The notes: generated by a model from the letters alone, not told the origin. DNA of 23,784 nt from an uncultured Aggregatibacter sp. (GCF_901873365.1 NZ_CABFLM010000063.1:1-23784), one strand, 5' to 3'. Counted from the stretch's first letter, positions 7,190 through 16,148 are shown. Numbers and translations are program-made.

Positions 7190-8770
7190 TTAGAAATTTC
7201 TACGAAATAAATCTTTACTGTAAATGACCTCAGTAGGATTGGATAAATCATAGCCGTTTAGGGTAGGATGAAGATAAATGGGGATCGTAGTTTGATATAA
7301 GGGCAATACCACATTTTCTTGTTGCAGAATTTGTTCGATTCGACTGTAAAGTGCGGTGCGTTCTGACGATGGAATCCGTTGTAAACTTTGCTCAAATAAG
7401 CGATCTACCTCTTCATTGTGGTAACCACTTATATTGTCCGGGCTGTGGCTGTAAAACAAACTTAAAAATGCAGAAGGATCGTGATAATCGGCGCACCAGC
7501 CGGCACGAGCAATCTGAAAATCGCCTTTTGCCATCTTCTCTAATAATTGTTGTTTCGGCAGTGCTTCTCCGCTAACCCGAATCATATCCGATTGTGCCCA
7601 CATACGCATTAATGACTGCGCCATTTGATGTTGAAATTCGGTTTGATCATAACTTAACGTGACCTTTAACGGTGATTTCTCATTAATATCACTTTGAATT
7701 AACAACTGCTCCATTGGCGTTTGCTCCCAATGGCTTTCTATTGTTTGCATCGATATCGGCAAGAAATTATCACTTAAATAAATAACATTTTTGCCACTCA
7801 GATTCACGTGACGAGAAGAGGCCATAATTGATAACGCTTTTCTGACCGAACTTTGTGCCAATTTCGGGTGTTTCATATTAAAGGCGTAGAAATAGGTACA
7901 AAGTTGCGGAAAATATTGCGCTTGCTCAGTTTGCGTAGGATTAATCACCACATCCAGGTCGCCAAGCGCTTGTTGCGTCGTCATTTTTTGGTAATCCACC
8001 TGCTGAAACGACACCTTCTCTTGCGCCCAATAATGCGGATTTTTTTCTAAGTGAATCACATTATTTTCTTGCCCTGTCACATAATAAGCGCCATTTGTAA
8101 TAATCTCTTTTTGTTCTGATGAATACTGAGGTAATAAACTGATATGCGCTAACATTTGTGGCAAATAAGGCGTCACTTTATCTAGGCTAAGAAGCAAAGT
8201 GCGGTCATTTTCTGCCGCGATTCCAAGCTTATCAGCCGATAACTCCCCTTTTAATACTGCATCGGCATTGGCTAAATTCATGTATGCCAAATACGATTTT
8301 AATGGGCTCGCCGAAGTGGCTAAAGCTTGCCAACTTGCCACAAATTGTTGCGCCGTTACCGGTTCACCATTCGACCATTTAGCCCCTTGTCGCAAGGTAA
8401 ATGTCCATGTTTTGTTATCTTTAGTTTGCCAGCTTTCCGCCACCGCCGGAACCACATTACCACGCGGATCATAAATCACCAGACCTTCCAAGACATCACG
8501 CAAAAGTGCCACTTGTGTGACATCTTTGGCTTGCGCAGGATTGAAGACAAAATCCTTATATTCTCCGCGAATTAACAAATGCCGATTGTTCTGTGACGGC
8601 GTTGGTAGCGACGTTGACTGCGGCTGTACAGTTTGCGCCGGAAGAGAGGAAACAACAACTTCTTTCTGCTTTTCATCACAAGCACTCAAGGCAAAAACGC
8701 AACAAAAAAGCACCGCTCTTTTTAATTGAAGAAGACGAAAAGCAAAACGAGGAAAGTGAATAATATGCAT
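7190..8770 (-). CDS. Peptide ABC transporter substrate-binding lipoprotein (OppA/SapA-like)
   Basis: This is a family-5 solute-binding protein, a periplasmic receptor that delivers peptides or related solutes to an ABC permease. Recognisable blocks include LLRDVLEGLVIYDPRGNVVPAVAESW, WTFTLRQGAKWSNGEPVTAQQFVASW and WCADYHDPSAFLSLF. The frame extends to a TTG at 8791, but I prefer the ATG at 8770, which gives 526 residues with a long basic signal peptide ending in the lipobox LSAC (Cys31). No permease or ATPase genes are nearby, so it either serves a transporter encoded elsewhere or has a separate role, as MppA does in E. coli. It follows the DUF454 gene by 28 bases and is probably in its operon. 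The substrate cannot be read from the sequence. Confidence 0.88.
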   Translation of the reverse strand: MHIIHFPRFAFRLLQLKRAVLFCCVFALSACDEKQKEVVVSSLPAQTVQPQSTSLPTPSQNNRHLLIRGEYKDFVFNPAQAKDVTQVALLRDVLEGLVIYDPRGNVVPAVAESWQTKDNKTWTFTLRQGAKWSNGEPVTAQQFVASWQALATSASPLKSYLAYMNLANADAVLKGELSADKLGIAAENDRTLLLSLDKVTPYLPQMLAHISLLPQYSSEQKEIITNGAYYVTGQENNVIHLEKNPHYWAQEKVSFQQVDYQKMTTQQALGDLDVVINPTQTEQAQYFPQLCTYFYAFNMKHPKLAQSSVRKALSIMASSRHVNLSGKNVIYLSDNFLPISMQTIESHWEQTPMEQLLIQSDINEKSPLKVTLSYDQTEFQHQMAQSLMRMWAQSDMIRVSGEALPKQQLLEKMAKGDFQIARAGWCADYHDPSAFLSLFYSHSPDNISGYHNEEVDRLFEQSLQRIPSSERTALYSRIEQILQQENVVLPLYQTTIPIYLHPTLNGYDLSNPTEVIYSKDLFRRNF

Positions 8771-8798
8771 GGAAATCACTTTATGAAACAAGGATACC

Positions 8799-9164
8799 CT
8801 ATTCTTCTTCCAGCGTTTTAATCCAGAAAAAGAAGAACCAATATTTGATCAATAAGACAGCAACGATGATGCTTTTACCGACAATGCTCGGCGTAAAATA
8901 AAATCCGATCATTAACATCGTGGTGGAAAACATCAGAATGGTCATTTTCGCTTTTTTCGTTAACGCCCGCTGTTCATGGAAATCTTTTAAATGGTTTTGA
9001 TAAATCTTCGTGCCGATAAACCAATTATGTACACGTTCGGAGCCTTTTGCGAAAAAGAAAACGGTTAACAATAAAAATGGCGTGGTAGGTAAAATCGGCA
9101 CCACAATACCGATCAAACCAAGAATAAGAAAAAGAAAACCTAACGTGATATAAAAATACTTCAT
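8799..9164 (-). CDS. DUF454 (YbaN-like) inner membrane protein
   Basis: This 121-residue protein matches the DUF454/YbaN family: an N-terminal hydrophobic pair of helices with the family's GLIGIVVPILPTTPFLLL block (about residues 17-34), the FAKGSER...W segment, and two further hydrophobic segments near residues 77-90 and 97-115. The family has no firm function. The start is well supported by GAGGT upstream of the ATG. It is the first gene of a probable two-gene unit with the peptide-binding lipoprotein; the intergenic gap is 28 bases. It is divergent from prlC. Confidence 0.88.
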   Translation of the reverse strand: MKYFYITLGFLFLILGLIGIVVPILPTTPFLLLTVFFFAKGSERVHNWFIGTKIYQNHLKDFHEQRALTKKAKMTILMFSTTMLMIGFYFTPSIVGKSIIVAVLLIKYWFFFFWIKTLEEE

Positions 9165-9301
9165 AGATACCTCAAAACAAAAATTATTCGCAATTATCCC
9201 TGAATGGCTGGATTTTTCAACCTTGAAATCATAAAATCCTCCCCAATTTATTTAACGTTTAATCGTTATTTCCATCCGTTTTTCTTTTTAAGGAAGTCTT
9301 T

Positions 9302-11341
9302 ATGTCAAACCCACTACTTACACCAACCGATTTACCTGCTTTTAGTAAAATTGAACCGCAATACATTGAATCCGCCATCAAACAACTTATTCAAGAAAAC
9401 CGCGAAACCGTAGAACGCGTGGTAAATCAACCGCACTTTACTTGGGAAAATTTCATTCTACCGCTAACCGAAGCCGGTGATCGTTTAAGCAAGGTATGGT
9501 CGCCAATTTCGCATTTAAACTCGGTGAAAAATAGCCCGGAATTACGCGAAGCCTATCAAGCCTGTTTGCCATTATTGGCCGAATACAGCACGTGGGTCGG
9601 TCAACATCAAGGATTATATGAAGCCTATTTACAATTAAAAAATAGCCCTGAATTTGCCGATTATACTCAAGCGCAAAAGAAAGCCATTGAAAACAGCTTA
9701 CGCGATTTCAAATTATCGGGCATTTCCTTGCCGGCTGAAAAACAAAAACGCTATGGCGAAATCGCTGCCCGCTTGTCCGAACTGAATTCACAATTTAGCA
9801 ATAACGTATTAGACGCCACCATGGGCTGGGAAAAGATCGTTGAAGATGTCAGCCTGCTCAAAGGCTTGCCGGAATCCGCACTGGAGGCGGCCAAACAATC
9901 CGCAGAAAGCAAAGGTGTCAGCGGCTATCGTTTCACCTTAGAATACCCAAGCTATATCCCGGTCATGACCTATTGTGAAAACCGTGAATTACGCGAAGAA
10001 ATGTATCGTGCCTTTGCCACCCGCGCATCCGATCAAGGGCCGAACGCTGGTAAATGGGATAACTCGGCGATTATGCAAGAGATCCTCAGCCTACGCGTGG
10101 AATTAGCCAAATTATTGGATTTCAACACCTACACCGAATTATCCCTTGCCACCAAAATGGCTGAAAATCCGCAACAAGTGTTGAATTTCCTAGAAAATCT
10201 CGCCACACGCTCTAAAGCGCAAGGCGAACGTGAATTGCAAGAATTAAAAGACTTCTGCAAAACGCACTATAATTTGACCGCACTTGAACTTTGGGATCTG
10301 TCTTTTTACAGCGAAAAACAAAAGCAACATTTATATGCCATCAATGATGAAGAATTGCGTCCGTATTTCCCGGAAGATCGCGTACTGAGCGGTTTATTTG
10401 AATTGATTAAACGCATTTTCAATATTCGCGCGGTAGAACGTCATGGCGTTGAAACCTGGCATAAAGATGTGCGTTTCTTCGATTTGCTTGATGAAAAAAA
10501 TGAAGTTCGCGGCAGTTTCTATTTAGACCTATACGCTCGTGAACATAAACGCGGTGGCGCTTGGATGGATGATTGCATCGGTCGTCGTAAAAAGATTGAC
10601 GGCAACCTACAAAAACCGGTGGCGTATTTAACCTGTAACTTCAACCGTCCACTTGGCGATCAACCGGCCTTATTCACGCATGATGAAGTCACGACGCTAT
10701 TCCATGAATTCGGTCATGGATTGCATCATATGTTGACTCAAATTGATGTAGCCGATGTTGCAGGCATTAACGGTGTGCCTTGGGATGCGGTGGAATTGCC
10801 AAGCCAATTTATGGAAAACTGGTGCTGGGAAGAAGAGGCGCTACAGTTCATTTCCGGTCATTATCAAACCGGCGAACCGCTACCCAAAGAAAAGCTCAGC
10901 CAATTACTCAAGGCCAAAAACTTCCAAGCGGCGATGTTTGTTTTGCGTCAGTTAGAGTTTGCGCTGTTTGATTTCCGCTTGCACCACACATTTGATCCGA
11001 GCAAGCAAAATCAAGTGTTAGCGATGTTACACGAAGTGAAAAGCCAAATTGCCGTCATCCCTGGTGCTGAATGGGGAAGAATGCCACATAGCTTCAGTCA
11101 TATTTTTGCCGGAGGTTATGCCGCTGGCTATTACAGCTATTTATGGGCGGAAGTCTTATCAGCGGATGCTTACTCGCGTTTTGAAGAGGAAGGGATTTTC
11201 AATGCCCAAACCGGTCAATCCTTCTTGGATGAAATTCTCACCAAAGGCGGCTCTGAAGAACCGATGACGCTGTTCAAAAACTTCCGAGGTCGTGAGCCGC
11301 AATTAGATGCGTTATTGCGTCATAAAGGCATTGCCTCATAA
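9302..11341 (+). CDS. prlC: Oligopeptidase A (M3 zinc metallopeptidase)
   Basis: PrlC is a cytoplasmic oligopeptidase that degrades signal peptides after cleavage and other short peptides. The 679 residues match the E. coli size of 680. The zinc site is intact: HEFGH with H468, E469 and H472, followed by the downstream glutamate in the WDAVELPSQFMENW block. The conserved C-terminal SHIFAGGYAAGYYSYLWAEV region binds the peptide backbone in this family. A good AAGGAAG precedes the ATG. Two USS cores lie within the gene (9430-9439 and 10277-10285), and a strong terminator follows. Confidence 0.97.
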   Translation: MSNPLLTPTDLPAFSKIEPQYIESAIKQLIQENRETVERVVNQPHFTWENFILPLTEAGDRLSKVWSPISHLNSVKNSPELREAYQACLPLLAEYSTWVGQHQGLYEAYLQLKNSPEFADYTQAQKKAIENSLRDFKLSGISLPAEKQKRYGEIAARLSELNSQFSNNVLDATMGWEKIVEDVSLLKGLPESALEAAKQSAESKGVSGYRFTLEYPSYIPVMTYCENRELREEMYRAFATRASDQGPNAGKWDNSAIMQEILSLRVELAKLLDFNTYTELSLATKMAENPQQVLNFLENLATRSKAQGERELQELKDFCKTHYNLTALELWDLSFYSEKQKQHLYAINDEELRPYFPEDRVLSGLFELIKRIFNIRAVERHGVETWHKDVRFFDLLDEKNEVRGSFYLDLYAREHKRGGAWMDDCIGRRKKIDGNLQKPVAYLTCNFNRPLGDQPALFTHDEVTTLFHEFGHGLHHMLTQIDVADVAGINGVPWDAVELPSQFMENWCWEEEALQFISGHYQTGEPLPKEKLSQLLKAKNFQAAMFVLRQLEFALFDFRLHHTFDPSKQNQVLAMLHEVKSQIAVIPGAEWGRMPHSFSHIFAGGYAAGYYSYLWAEVLSADAYSRFEEEGIFNAQTGQSFLDEILTKGGSEEPMTLFKNFRGREPQLDALLRHKGIAS

Positions 11342-11359
11342 TCGGTATGATGAACTAAA

Positions 11360-11392
11360 AAACGGCGCACTGTTTAATGCAGTGCGCCGTTT
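11360..11392 (+). terminator. Rho-independent terminator of prlC
   Basis: A 13-base perfect stem (AAACGGCGCACTG with CAGTGCGCCGTTT) encloses the 7-base loop TTTAATG and is followed by the T-rich tract TTTCTTTTCTT. This is a textbook intrinsic terminator 18 bases after the prlC stop. Confidence 0.92.
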
Positions 11393-11469
11393 CTTTTCTT
11401 CAAATAAGTAATAACGCCTTTCTCAATCTCAAAATACGGTAAAAATTCACCGCACTTTAAGTCAGAAAA

Positions 11470-12828
11470 TTACGCGCCCGGAATGAAAAATTCAGTGGCG
11501 ATAATCACGCAAATGAAACCAACTGCCATTGGTACGGACATTCGTTTGACAATTTCAAATGGGGAAATTCTTGCCATACCGGATACGGCAACCACGACAC
11601 CGGATACCGGGGATAAGCCGCGACCTAAGTTGGAGGCTTGTAACATTGGCACGGTTAAATAGGCTGGATTTGCGCCCATTTGGGTAGCGAGTTTTGGAAT
11701 TAATTCGGCGAAAGCATAGAATGCCGCATTGCCCGAGCCGGTTGCCATGGTGGCTAAAATCGTAATCACCGCCAAGACTAACATCATAAACATTCCGCTA
11801 CCACCGAAAGATTGGGCAGAATTAATCAGATTAGTGATAAAGCCAATGGTGCTTAAACTTTGTGCGAACACGCCGGCGGCAACCAATAACATCACCACGC
11901 CGGCAAAGGCATCTGCCATGCCACGATAGGCAATCACTAAATTGTCGAAGGTTTTTTTTGCACTGAAATTACGGATGAAGTCGATGACTGCGGTAATCAC
12001 AAAGCAAAGAATAATGACAGTAACGATGTGCAACTCAGGCAAATTAAACCATTTACCATCAAACAGGATTACACCGATGATCGGTAATAATGGCAAAATG
12101 GCGTAAAAGGTCGGTACATCAGTTCTGATTTCGGACATATCGATCGGTTTTGCATTGACTTTTTCTTTGCGATCCAAATAACGTTGCCAGAAGAAATGAG
12201 CCGCACCAATACCGCAAATCGCTACAATGGATACCGGCAGGCTGGTGGAAAAGGCGAATTCGCTTAATGATTGTTTGGAAATCTCTGCCGACAACACCAC
12301 ATCGCCGGAGGTTGGTGATAAGATGATGGAAATCGGCGAGGCACAAATGGCTGCCGCCGCACCACGAGAAATGCCCATGTTGACCATGACAGGGAATAAA
12401 GTTGCCATTAATAACACACCCAAGCCTGTTGCTGAGGCAACCGCAAAAGACATCAAACAGGCAAGAAAATACGCCAATACCATCAGCACGTAAGGGGAAC
12501 GAATATTTTTTAATGGCATGGAAACGATTTTTACCACCATGTCGTTAGCGCCTAAATGGGTCATGTAGGCGGAGAAACCGCATAAGATCATGATCATTAA
12601 GCCTAACCCACCACTACGGTTGGAAAGCAAATATTTCACATATTCAAGAATGTCGAAATAGGCTGAGCCGGTGCTTTTGACATTTTCCGGCAAAATGGAA
12701 TGGCCCATTAATACCGAAATCAATAACAAGACTAAACCGCCGAACATAAGCACGCCCGTCGCGGAATAACCTTTCACGATATAGTAAGCGACCAGAATAA
12801 TCGCCACTAACCCGATAATTAAATCCAT
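11470..12828 (-). CDS. dcuC: Anaerobic C4-dicarboxylate transporter DcuC
   Basis: DcuC moves succinate, fumarate and other C4-dicarboxylates across the inner membrane, mainly succinate efflux during fermentation. The 452-residue protein is hydrophobic throughout, with about 12 membrane segments, and follows E. coli DcuC (461 aa) closely: KGYSATGVLM near the start, CGFSAYMTHLGANDMVVK, ATGLGVLLMATLFPVMVN, SPTSGDVVLSAE, AYRGMADAFAGVVMLLVAAGVFAQ and LQASNLGRGLSPVSGVVVAVSGMA. AAGGAG precedes the ATG. A candidate FNR site lies 85 bases upstream (12913-12926), which fits the oxygen control known for this gene in E. coli. It stands alone as a single-gene unit. Confidence 0.93.
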   Translation of the reverse strand: MDLIIGLVAIILVAYYIVKGYSATGVLMFGGLVLLLISVLMGHSILPENVKSTGSAYFDILEYVKYLLSNRSGGLGLMIMILCGFSAYMTHLGANDMVVKIVSMPLKNIRSPYVLMVLAYFLACLMSFAVASATGLGVLLMATLFPVMVNMGISRGAAAAICASPISIILSPTSGDVVLSAEISKQSLSEFAFSTSLPVSIVAICGIGAAHFFWQRYLDRKEKVNAKPIDMSEIRTDVPTFYAILPLLPIIGVILFDGKWFNLPELHIVTVIILCFVITAVIDFIRNFSAKKTFDNLVIAYRGMADAFAGVVMLLVAAGVFAQSLSTIGFITNLINSAQSFGGSGMFMMLVLAVITILATMATGSGNAAFYAFAELIPKLATQMGANPAYLTVPMLQASNLGRGLSPVSGVVVAVSGMARISPFEIVKRMSVPMAVGFICVIIATEFFIPGA

Positions 12829-12912
12829 AATATCTCCTTAGGTTTTAATAAATTATGAGAAATGAATTTAGCGAAAAAATAAAGCTGCTGTAAACGGCTT
12901 TATGTGGAATAT

Positions 12913-12926
12913 TTGAAATAGATCAT
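12913..12926. promoter_or_regulatory. Candidate FNR site upstream of dcuC
   Basis: TTGAAATAGATCAT matches the FNR palindrome TTGAT-N4-ATCAA at 8 of 10 defined positions, with the two mismatches at symmetric places. It lies 85 bases before the dcuC start. I could not identify a convincing -10 box at the correct distance, so this is a motif match only. Confidence 0.4.
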
Positions 12927-12930
12927 AGAA

Positions 12931-12983
12931 AAAGTGCGGTGATAAATCCCAACGTTTTTTAGGCGTTATTTCCACCGCACTTT
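12931..12983. terminator. Inverted USS pair forming a hairpin (terminator of the xanthine permease gene)
   Basis: A USS at 12931-12941 (AAAGTGCGGTG) and an inverted copy at 12973-12983 pair over 11 bases; an inner AACG/CGTT pair and a T-run lie in the loop. Closely spaced inverted USS pairs downstream of genes are a known Pasteurellaceae arrangement that serves as a terminator. It lies just after the stop of the permease gene on the minus strand. Confidence 0.7.
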
Positions 12984-12997
12984 CACCGCCTATTCGT

Positions 12998-14371
12998 TTA
13001 TTTTTCCGTCAAATAAATGCTTTTATCCTGCTCATCTCGCGGCAGAATTAAATTTAACACCACTGCCGTAATTCCGCCTGCCGCAATGGCATTACGGAAA
13101 ACTTCCGGCAACATTTTGAATACGTCCGGCTCAAAAGCAACACCCAATCCCACGCCGACGGCTGTTGCAGCAATGACCGCTTCACGACGGTTGATGCCAT
13201 GAGTCATGATAATCCGCACACCGGCAATGGCGATTAATCCGAACATTAATACCATAGCGCCGCCGAGTACCGGGCTTGGAATCGTAGTAAAAATGCGACC
13301 GACAATCGGGAATAAACCAAATAACACTAAAATAGCCGCGATAAATTTACCCACATGGCGAGAAGCTACACCCGTCATTTGAATGACACCGTTATTTTGG
13401 GCAAAGGTGGTCAGCGGTAGGGAACCTAACGCGGTAGCAATCACAGACACTAATCCATCAGCAAAGACTCCGCCGCGTAAACGTTGACGAAACGCTTCGC
13501 CTTCATAAGGCTGACCGGAAACCATCGCCGTTGCGGTTAAATCACCAACGGCTTCAAAAACGCTTAACAAATAGATGATAGCCGCAACCCAAAAGGCTGA
13601 CCAATCAAACGCAAAACCATATTTAAAGGGCATCGGGATGGTGAAAAAGTCCACGTCTTTTAACGGTGAAAAATCAACCATACCTAAGGTTAATGCTACG
13701 ATGTAGCCTGCGATTAAACCGACAGCAATGCCGCTCATGCGTAAAAACGGATTGCGCATACAGTTAAAAATGAGCACAACAACCAAGACTAAAGAAGCTA
13801 AACCGATATTTTGTAACGAGCCAAACGCCTCCGTGCCTTTGGCGCCAAAACCGCCGCCGAAATCGGTGATGCCGATGTCAATCAAACTCAAGCCGATTAA
13901 TAACACGACCACACCACTGACGGTTGGGGTGATGACACGTTTTAAATAAGGCAGCACCCAAGCCGCTGCACACACAAGAAACGCGCCAACAAAAGACACG
14001 CCAAGCAAGGTGGAAATCATCGTGTTTTCGTCAATGCCGTTACCTTTCATGCTAAGTCCAACAGCAATCATCACACTGACGAAAGAGAAGTTTACCGATT
14101 GAATGGAAAGCATACCGGAGCCGATAAAACCGAAACGATGTACTTGAATATAAGTGCCAATACCGGATGCGACCATCGCCATAGAGACCAAATAAGCCGT
14201 CATGTGGACGGGTAAACCAAGGGCGCCACCAACGATAAGTGCAGGCGTGACCATAGGGACGAAAATCGCCAATAGATGTGTAATGGCACTGATTAAAGCA
14301 TTAAAAAAAGGCGGTTTGTCTTCTAAACGATAGACCAAATCCGCTTCCGCAGTTTGTTGTTCATGTTCCAT
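12998..14371 (-). CDS. NCS2-family purine permease, probably xanthine (XanP-like)
   Basis: This 457-residue, strongly hydrophobic protein belongs to the nucleobase-ascorbate transporter (NCS2) family, proton symporters for purines or uracil in the inner membrane. The family signature QNNGVIQMTG is present, followed by VASRHVG, and the substrate-side glutamate lies in SVFEAVGDLTATA. The N-terminal LVYRLEDKPP segment and the C-terminal IAAGGITAVVLNLILP match E. coli XanP rather than UraA, so xanthine is the likely substrate, but this is by resemblance. AAGGA lies 7 bases before the ATG. A PurR-like box sits 72 bases upstream. The inverted USS pair downstream ends the unit. Confidence 0.88.
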   Translation of the reverse strand: MEHEQQTAEADLVYRLEDKPPFFNALISAITHLLAIFVPMVTPALIVGGALGLPVHMTAYLVSMAMVASGIGTYIQVHRFGFIGSGMLSIQSVNFSFVSVMIAVGLSMKGNGIDENTMISTLLGVSFVGAFLVCAAAWVLPYLKRVITPTVSGVVVLLIGLSLIDIGITDFGGGFGAKGTEAFGSLQNIGLASLVLVVVLIFNCMRNPFLRMSGIAVGLIAGYIVALTLGMVDFSPLKDVDFFTIPMPFKYGFAFDWSAFWVAAIIYLLSVFEAVGDLTATAMVSGQPYEGEAFRQRLRGGVFADGLVSVIATALGSLPLTTFAQNNGVIQMTGVASRHVGKFIAAILVLFGLFPIVGRIFTTIPSPVLGGAMVLMFGLIAIAGVRIIMTHGINRREAVIAATAVGVGLGVAFEPDVFKMLPEVFRNAIAAGGITAVVLNLILPRDEQDKSIYLTEK

Positions 14372-14442
14372 GAGAGGATCCTTAGAAAGGTAAAGTGATA
14401 AGAGAATAATAGGGTCGAAATTTTAGTGGATTTTCAGCACTT

Positions 14443-14458
14443 GCGCAAACGATTGCTT
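14443..14458. promoter_or_regulatory. Candidate PurR operator of the xanthine permease gene
   Basis: GCGCAAACGATTGCTT resembles the PurR operator consensus ACGCAAACGTTTNCGT, with 12 matches among the 15 defined positions and the central CAAACG intact. It lies 72 bases upstream of a purine permease start, which is a sensible position for repression by PurR with hypoxanthine or guanine. It is a motif match only. Confidence 0.45.
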
Positions 14459-14637
14459 TTTATTTTTAAAAAGACAATTTTAAAAAGGACACATGAAAGT
14501 GCGATGGATTTTTACTATAAATTTTTGTCGCTAGAGATATTGAATAAGAGGGATTAAAAATAAAGCAAAAATTAACCGCACTTTACTCTCTCCTCCATTC
14601 ATTTCACAAAAATATAATACCTTAATGCACAGTCAAC

Positions 14638-14661
14638 GTAGCGTGCAACTTGTTGCACGAA
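14638..14661. repeat. Dispersed palindromic repeat at the trailer end of the CRISPR array
   Basis: This 24-base stretch is identical to the left end of the 661-798 element (positions 661-684), including the palindrome GTGCAACTTGTTGCAC. It touches the first base of the degenerate last CRISPR repeat. No matching right end is visible nearby, so it is a solo end. Confidence 0.7.
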
Positions 14662-15957
14662 AACATCACTCAAAGCCACCTGAAGGTGGCTGCAAAATTT
14701 TTATGATTAAAAAAAACAATCATTTAAATGTTTCAACACACAGCCGCGCGAAGGTGGCTGCCCCCAGTGGCGAAACAACAAGCCATCGATTTATTGTTTC
14801 AACACACAGCCGCGCGAAGGCGGCTGCACGTGACGTGTTGAGGTTACCTTCTTTGTCCACGTTGTTTCAACACACAGCCGCGCGAAGGCGGCTGCCACCA
14901 TGGCTTACGGAGCCCCAATGCTAATGCCGGTTTCAACACACAGCCGCGCAAAGGCGGCTGCCTTCATCATAATGGTAATCTCTATAAAGCTCAACGTTTC
15001 AACACACAGCCGCGCAAAGGCGGCTGCCAATGCCAGCTCTTCTAATTTTGCCAATGAGCCGGGTTTCAACACACAGCCACCCGAAGGTGGCTGCTACATA
15101 AGCCGAAATTGCCATTAACCAACCACCGGTTTCAACACACAGCAACCCGAAGGTGGCTGCGTCATTAATACCAAGCTCTAACGCCAACTCATACAGTTTC
15201 AACACACAGCCACCCGAAGGTGGCTGCTGCTAACAAGTCTTGTGCTTATATCGCAAGGGATTGTTTCAACACACAGCCGCGCGGAGGCGGCTGCATTGTG
15301 GGCAATCGCCAAAAGTACGACCGATCAAGTTTCAACACACAGCCGCGCGAAGGCGGCTGCAAAGTGCGATTTTTGGGATATGACCGCAACGATTGTTTCA
15401 ACACACAGCCGCGCGAAGGCGGCTGCTACTAAAGGCAACATCAGCATCAGTGGCAATGTGGTTTCAACACACAGCCGCGCGAAGGCGGCTGCTAAAGGGT
15501 ATTTACCTGAAAAGTATGGATTGACAGTTTCAACACACAGCCGCGCGAAGGCGGCTGCAATTGCGAAACTTACAGTTACCTAAAGGTAAAATTGTTTCAA
15601 CACACAGCCGCGCGAAGGCGGCTGCCAATTTCTTTTTATTCTCCCCACTCTTTCATTGGGTTTCAACACACAGCCGCGCGAAGGCGGCTGCAGTTTCTAT
15701 TAAGAATATTCAAAATCAAGATCATCGTTTCAACACACAGCCGCGCGAAGGCGGCTGCCCTTCGCAGAACGCGAACCATCACGGGACGGAATGGTTTCAA
15801 CACACAGCCGCGCGAAGGCGGCTGCGCAGTACGGTCTTCGTCAAAGCGAGTAGTTTCAGGTTTCAACACACAGCCGCGCGAAGGCGGCTGCGTAAAAAAT
15901 GAAATACATAGACAAAAAAATCGAAGTTTCAACACACAGCCGCGCGAAGGCGGCTGC
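14662..15957 (-). CRISPR. Type I-C CRISPR array, 19 repeats plus one degenerate terminal repeat
   Basis: The repeats are 32 bases, beginning GTTTCAACACACAG and ending GGCGGCTGC on the plus strand, so the transcribed (minus) strand ends in GTGTTGAAAC, the type I-C 3' end. Repeats start at 14730, 14796, 14864, 14930, 14996, 15063, 15129, 15196, 15263, 15329, 15395, 15461, 15527, 15594, 15660, 15727, 15794, 15860 and 15926. A degenerate copy lies at 14662-14693. All 19 spacers are 34-36 bases and look unique. Decay at the low-coordinate end and intact repeats next to cas2 place the leader at 15958-16148, with transcription on the minus strand. Repeats at 15063, 15129 and 15196 carry a different stem (CCACCCGAAGGTGG), those at 14930 and 14996 have CGCAAAGG, and that at 15263 has CGGAGG. 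Confidence 0.98.
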
Positions 15958-16148
15958 TCCCTACCTAAAAAAGCAAGAAAAATCCGTGTATTAAACACCG
16001 TATTTCGCTAACTGATTTTATGATAAGGAGTTTGGCAAGTATAACGGCCACATTGTCGTTATACAAATAGATTAATTCATCCAAATTGTTAAAGAAAACG
16101 AAGGTCGCTATCCCATCAGAGTTTTAATGAGAACAACAGGTTAGCGAA
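15958..16148 (-). promoter_or_regulatory. CRISPR leader
   Basis: This 191-base AT-rich stretch lies between cas2 and the newest repeat, where the promoter of the array and the spacer-integration signals should be. It contains a 9-base inverted repeat (TTCGCTAAC at 16004-16012 and GTTAGCGAA at 16140-16148) and, inside that, an 8-base hairpin (GTATAACG at 16039-16046, CGTTATAC at 16057-16064). No ORF of note is present. The exact promoter is not certain. Confidence 0.7.

Noticed and set aside
8771..8791. Extension of the peptide-binding lipoprotein to a TTG start.
   Set aside because: The ATG at 8770 already gives a full signal peptide with a lipobox; the extra residues are not needed. The choice is not certain.
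15361..15370. USS-like AAAGTGCGAT at the edge of a spacer, which might suggest a spacer taken from host DNA.
   Set aside because: One mismatch to the core and only 10 bases; no other match to the window was seen in that spacer, so there is no evidence for self-targeting.
14625..16011. Several open frames of 68-139 residues across the CRISPR array, rich in repeated HTAARRRL, STHSRAKAAA or NTQPREGGC.
   Set aside because: They are artefacts of the array: a 32-base repeat plus a 34-base spacer equals 66 bases, a multiple of three, which keeps frames open. They have no ribosome sites and their sequence is the repeat translated.
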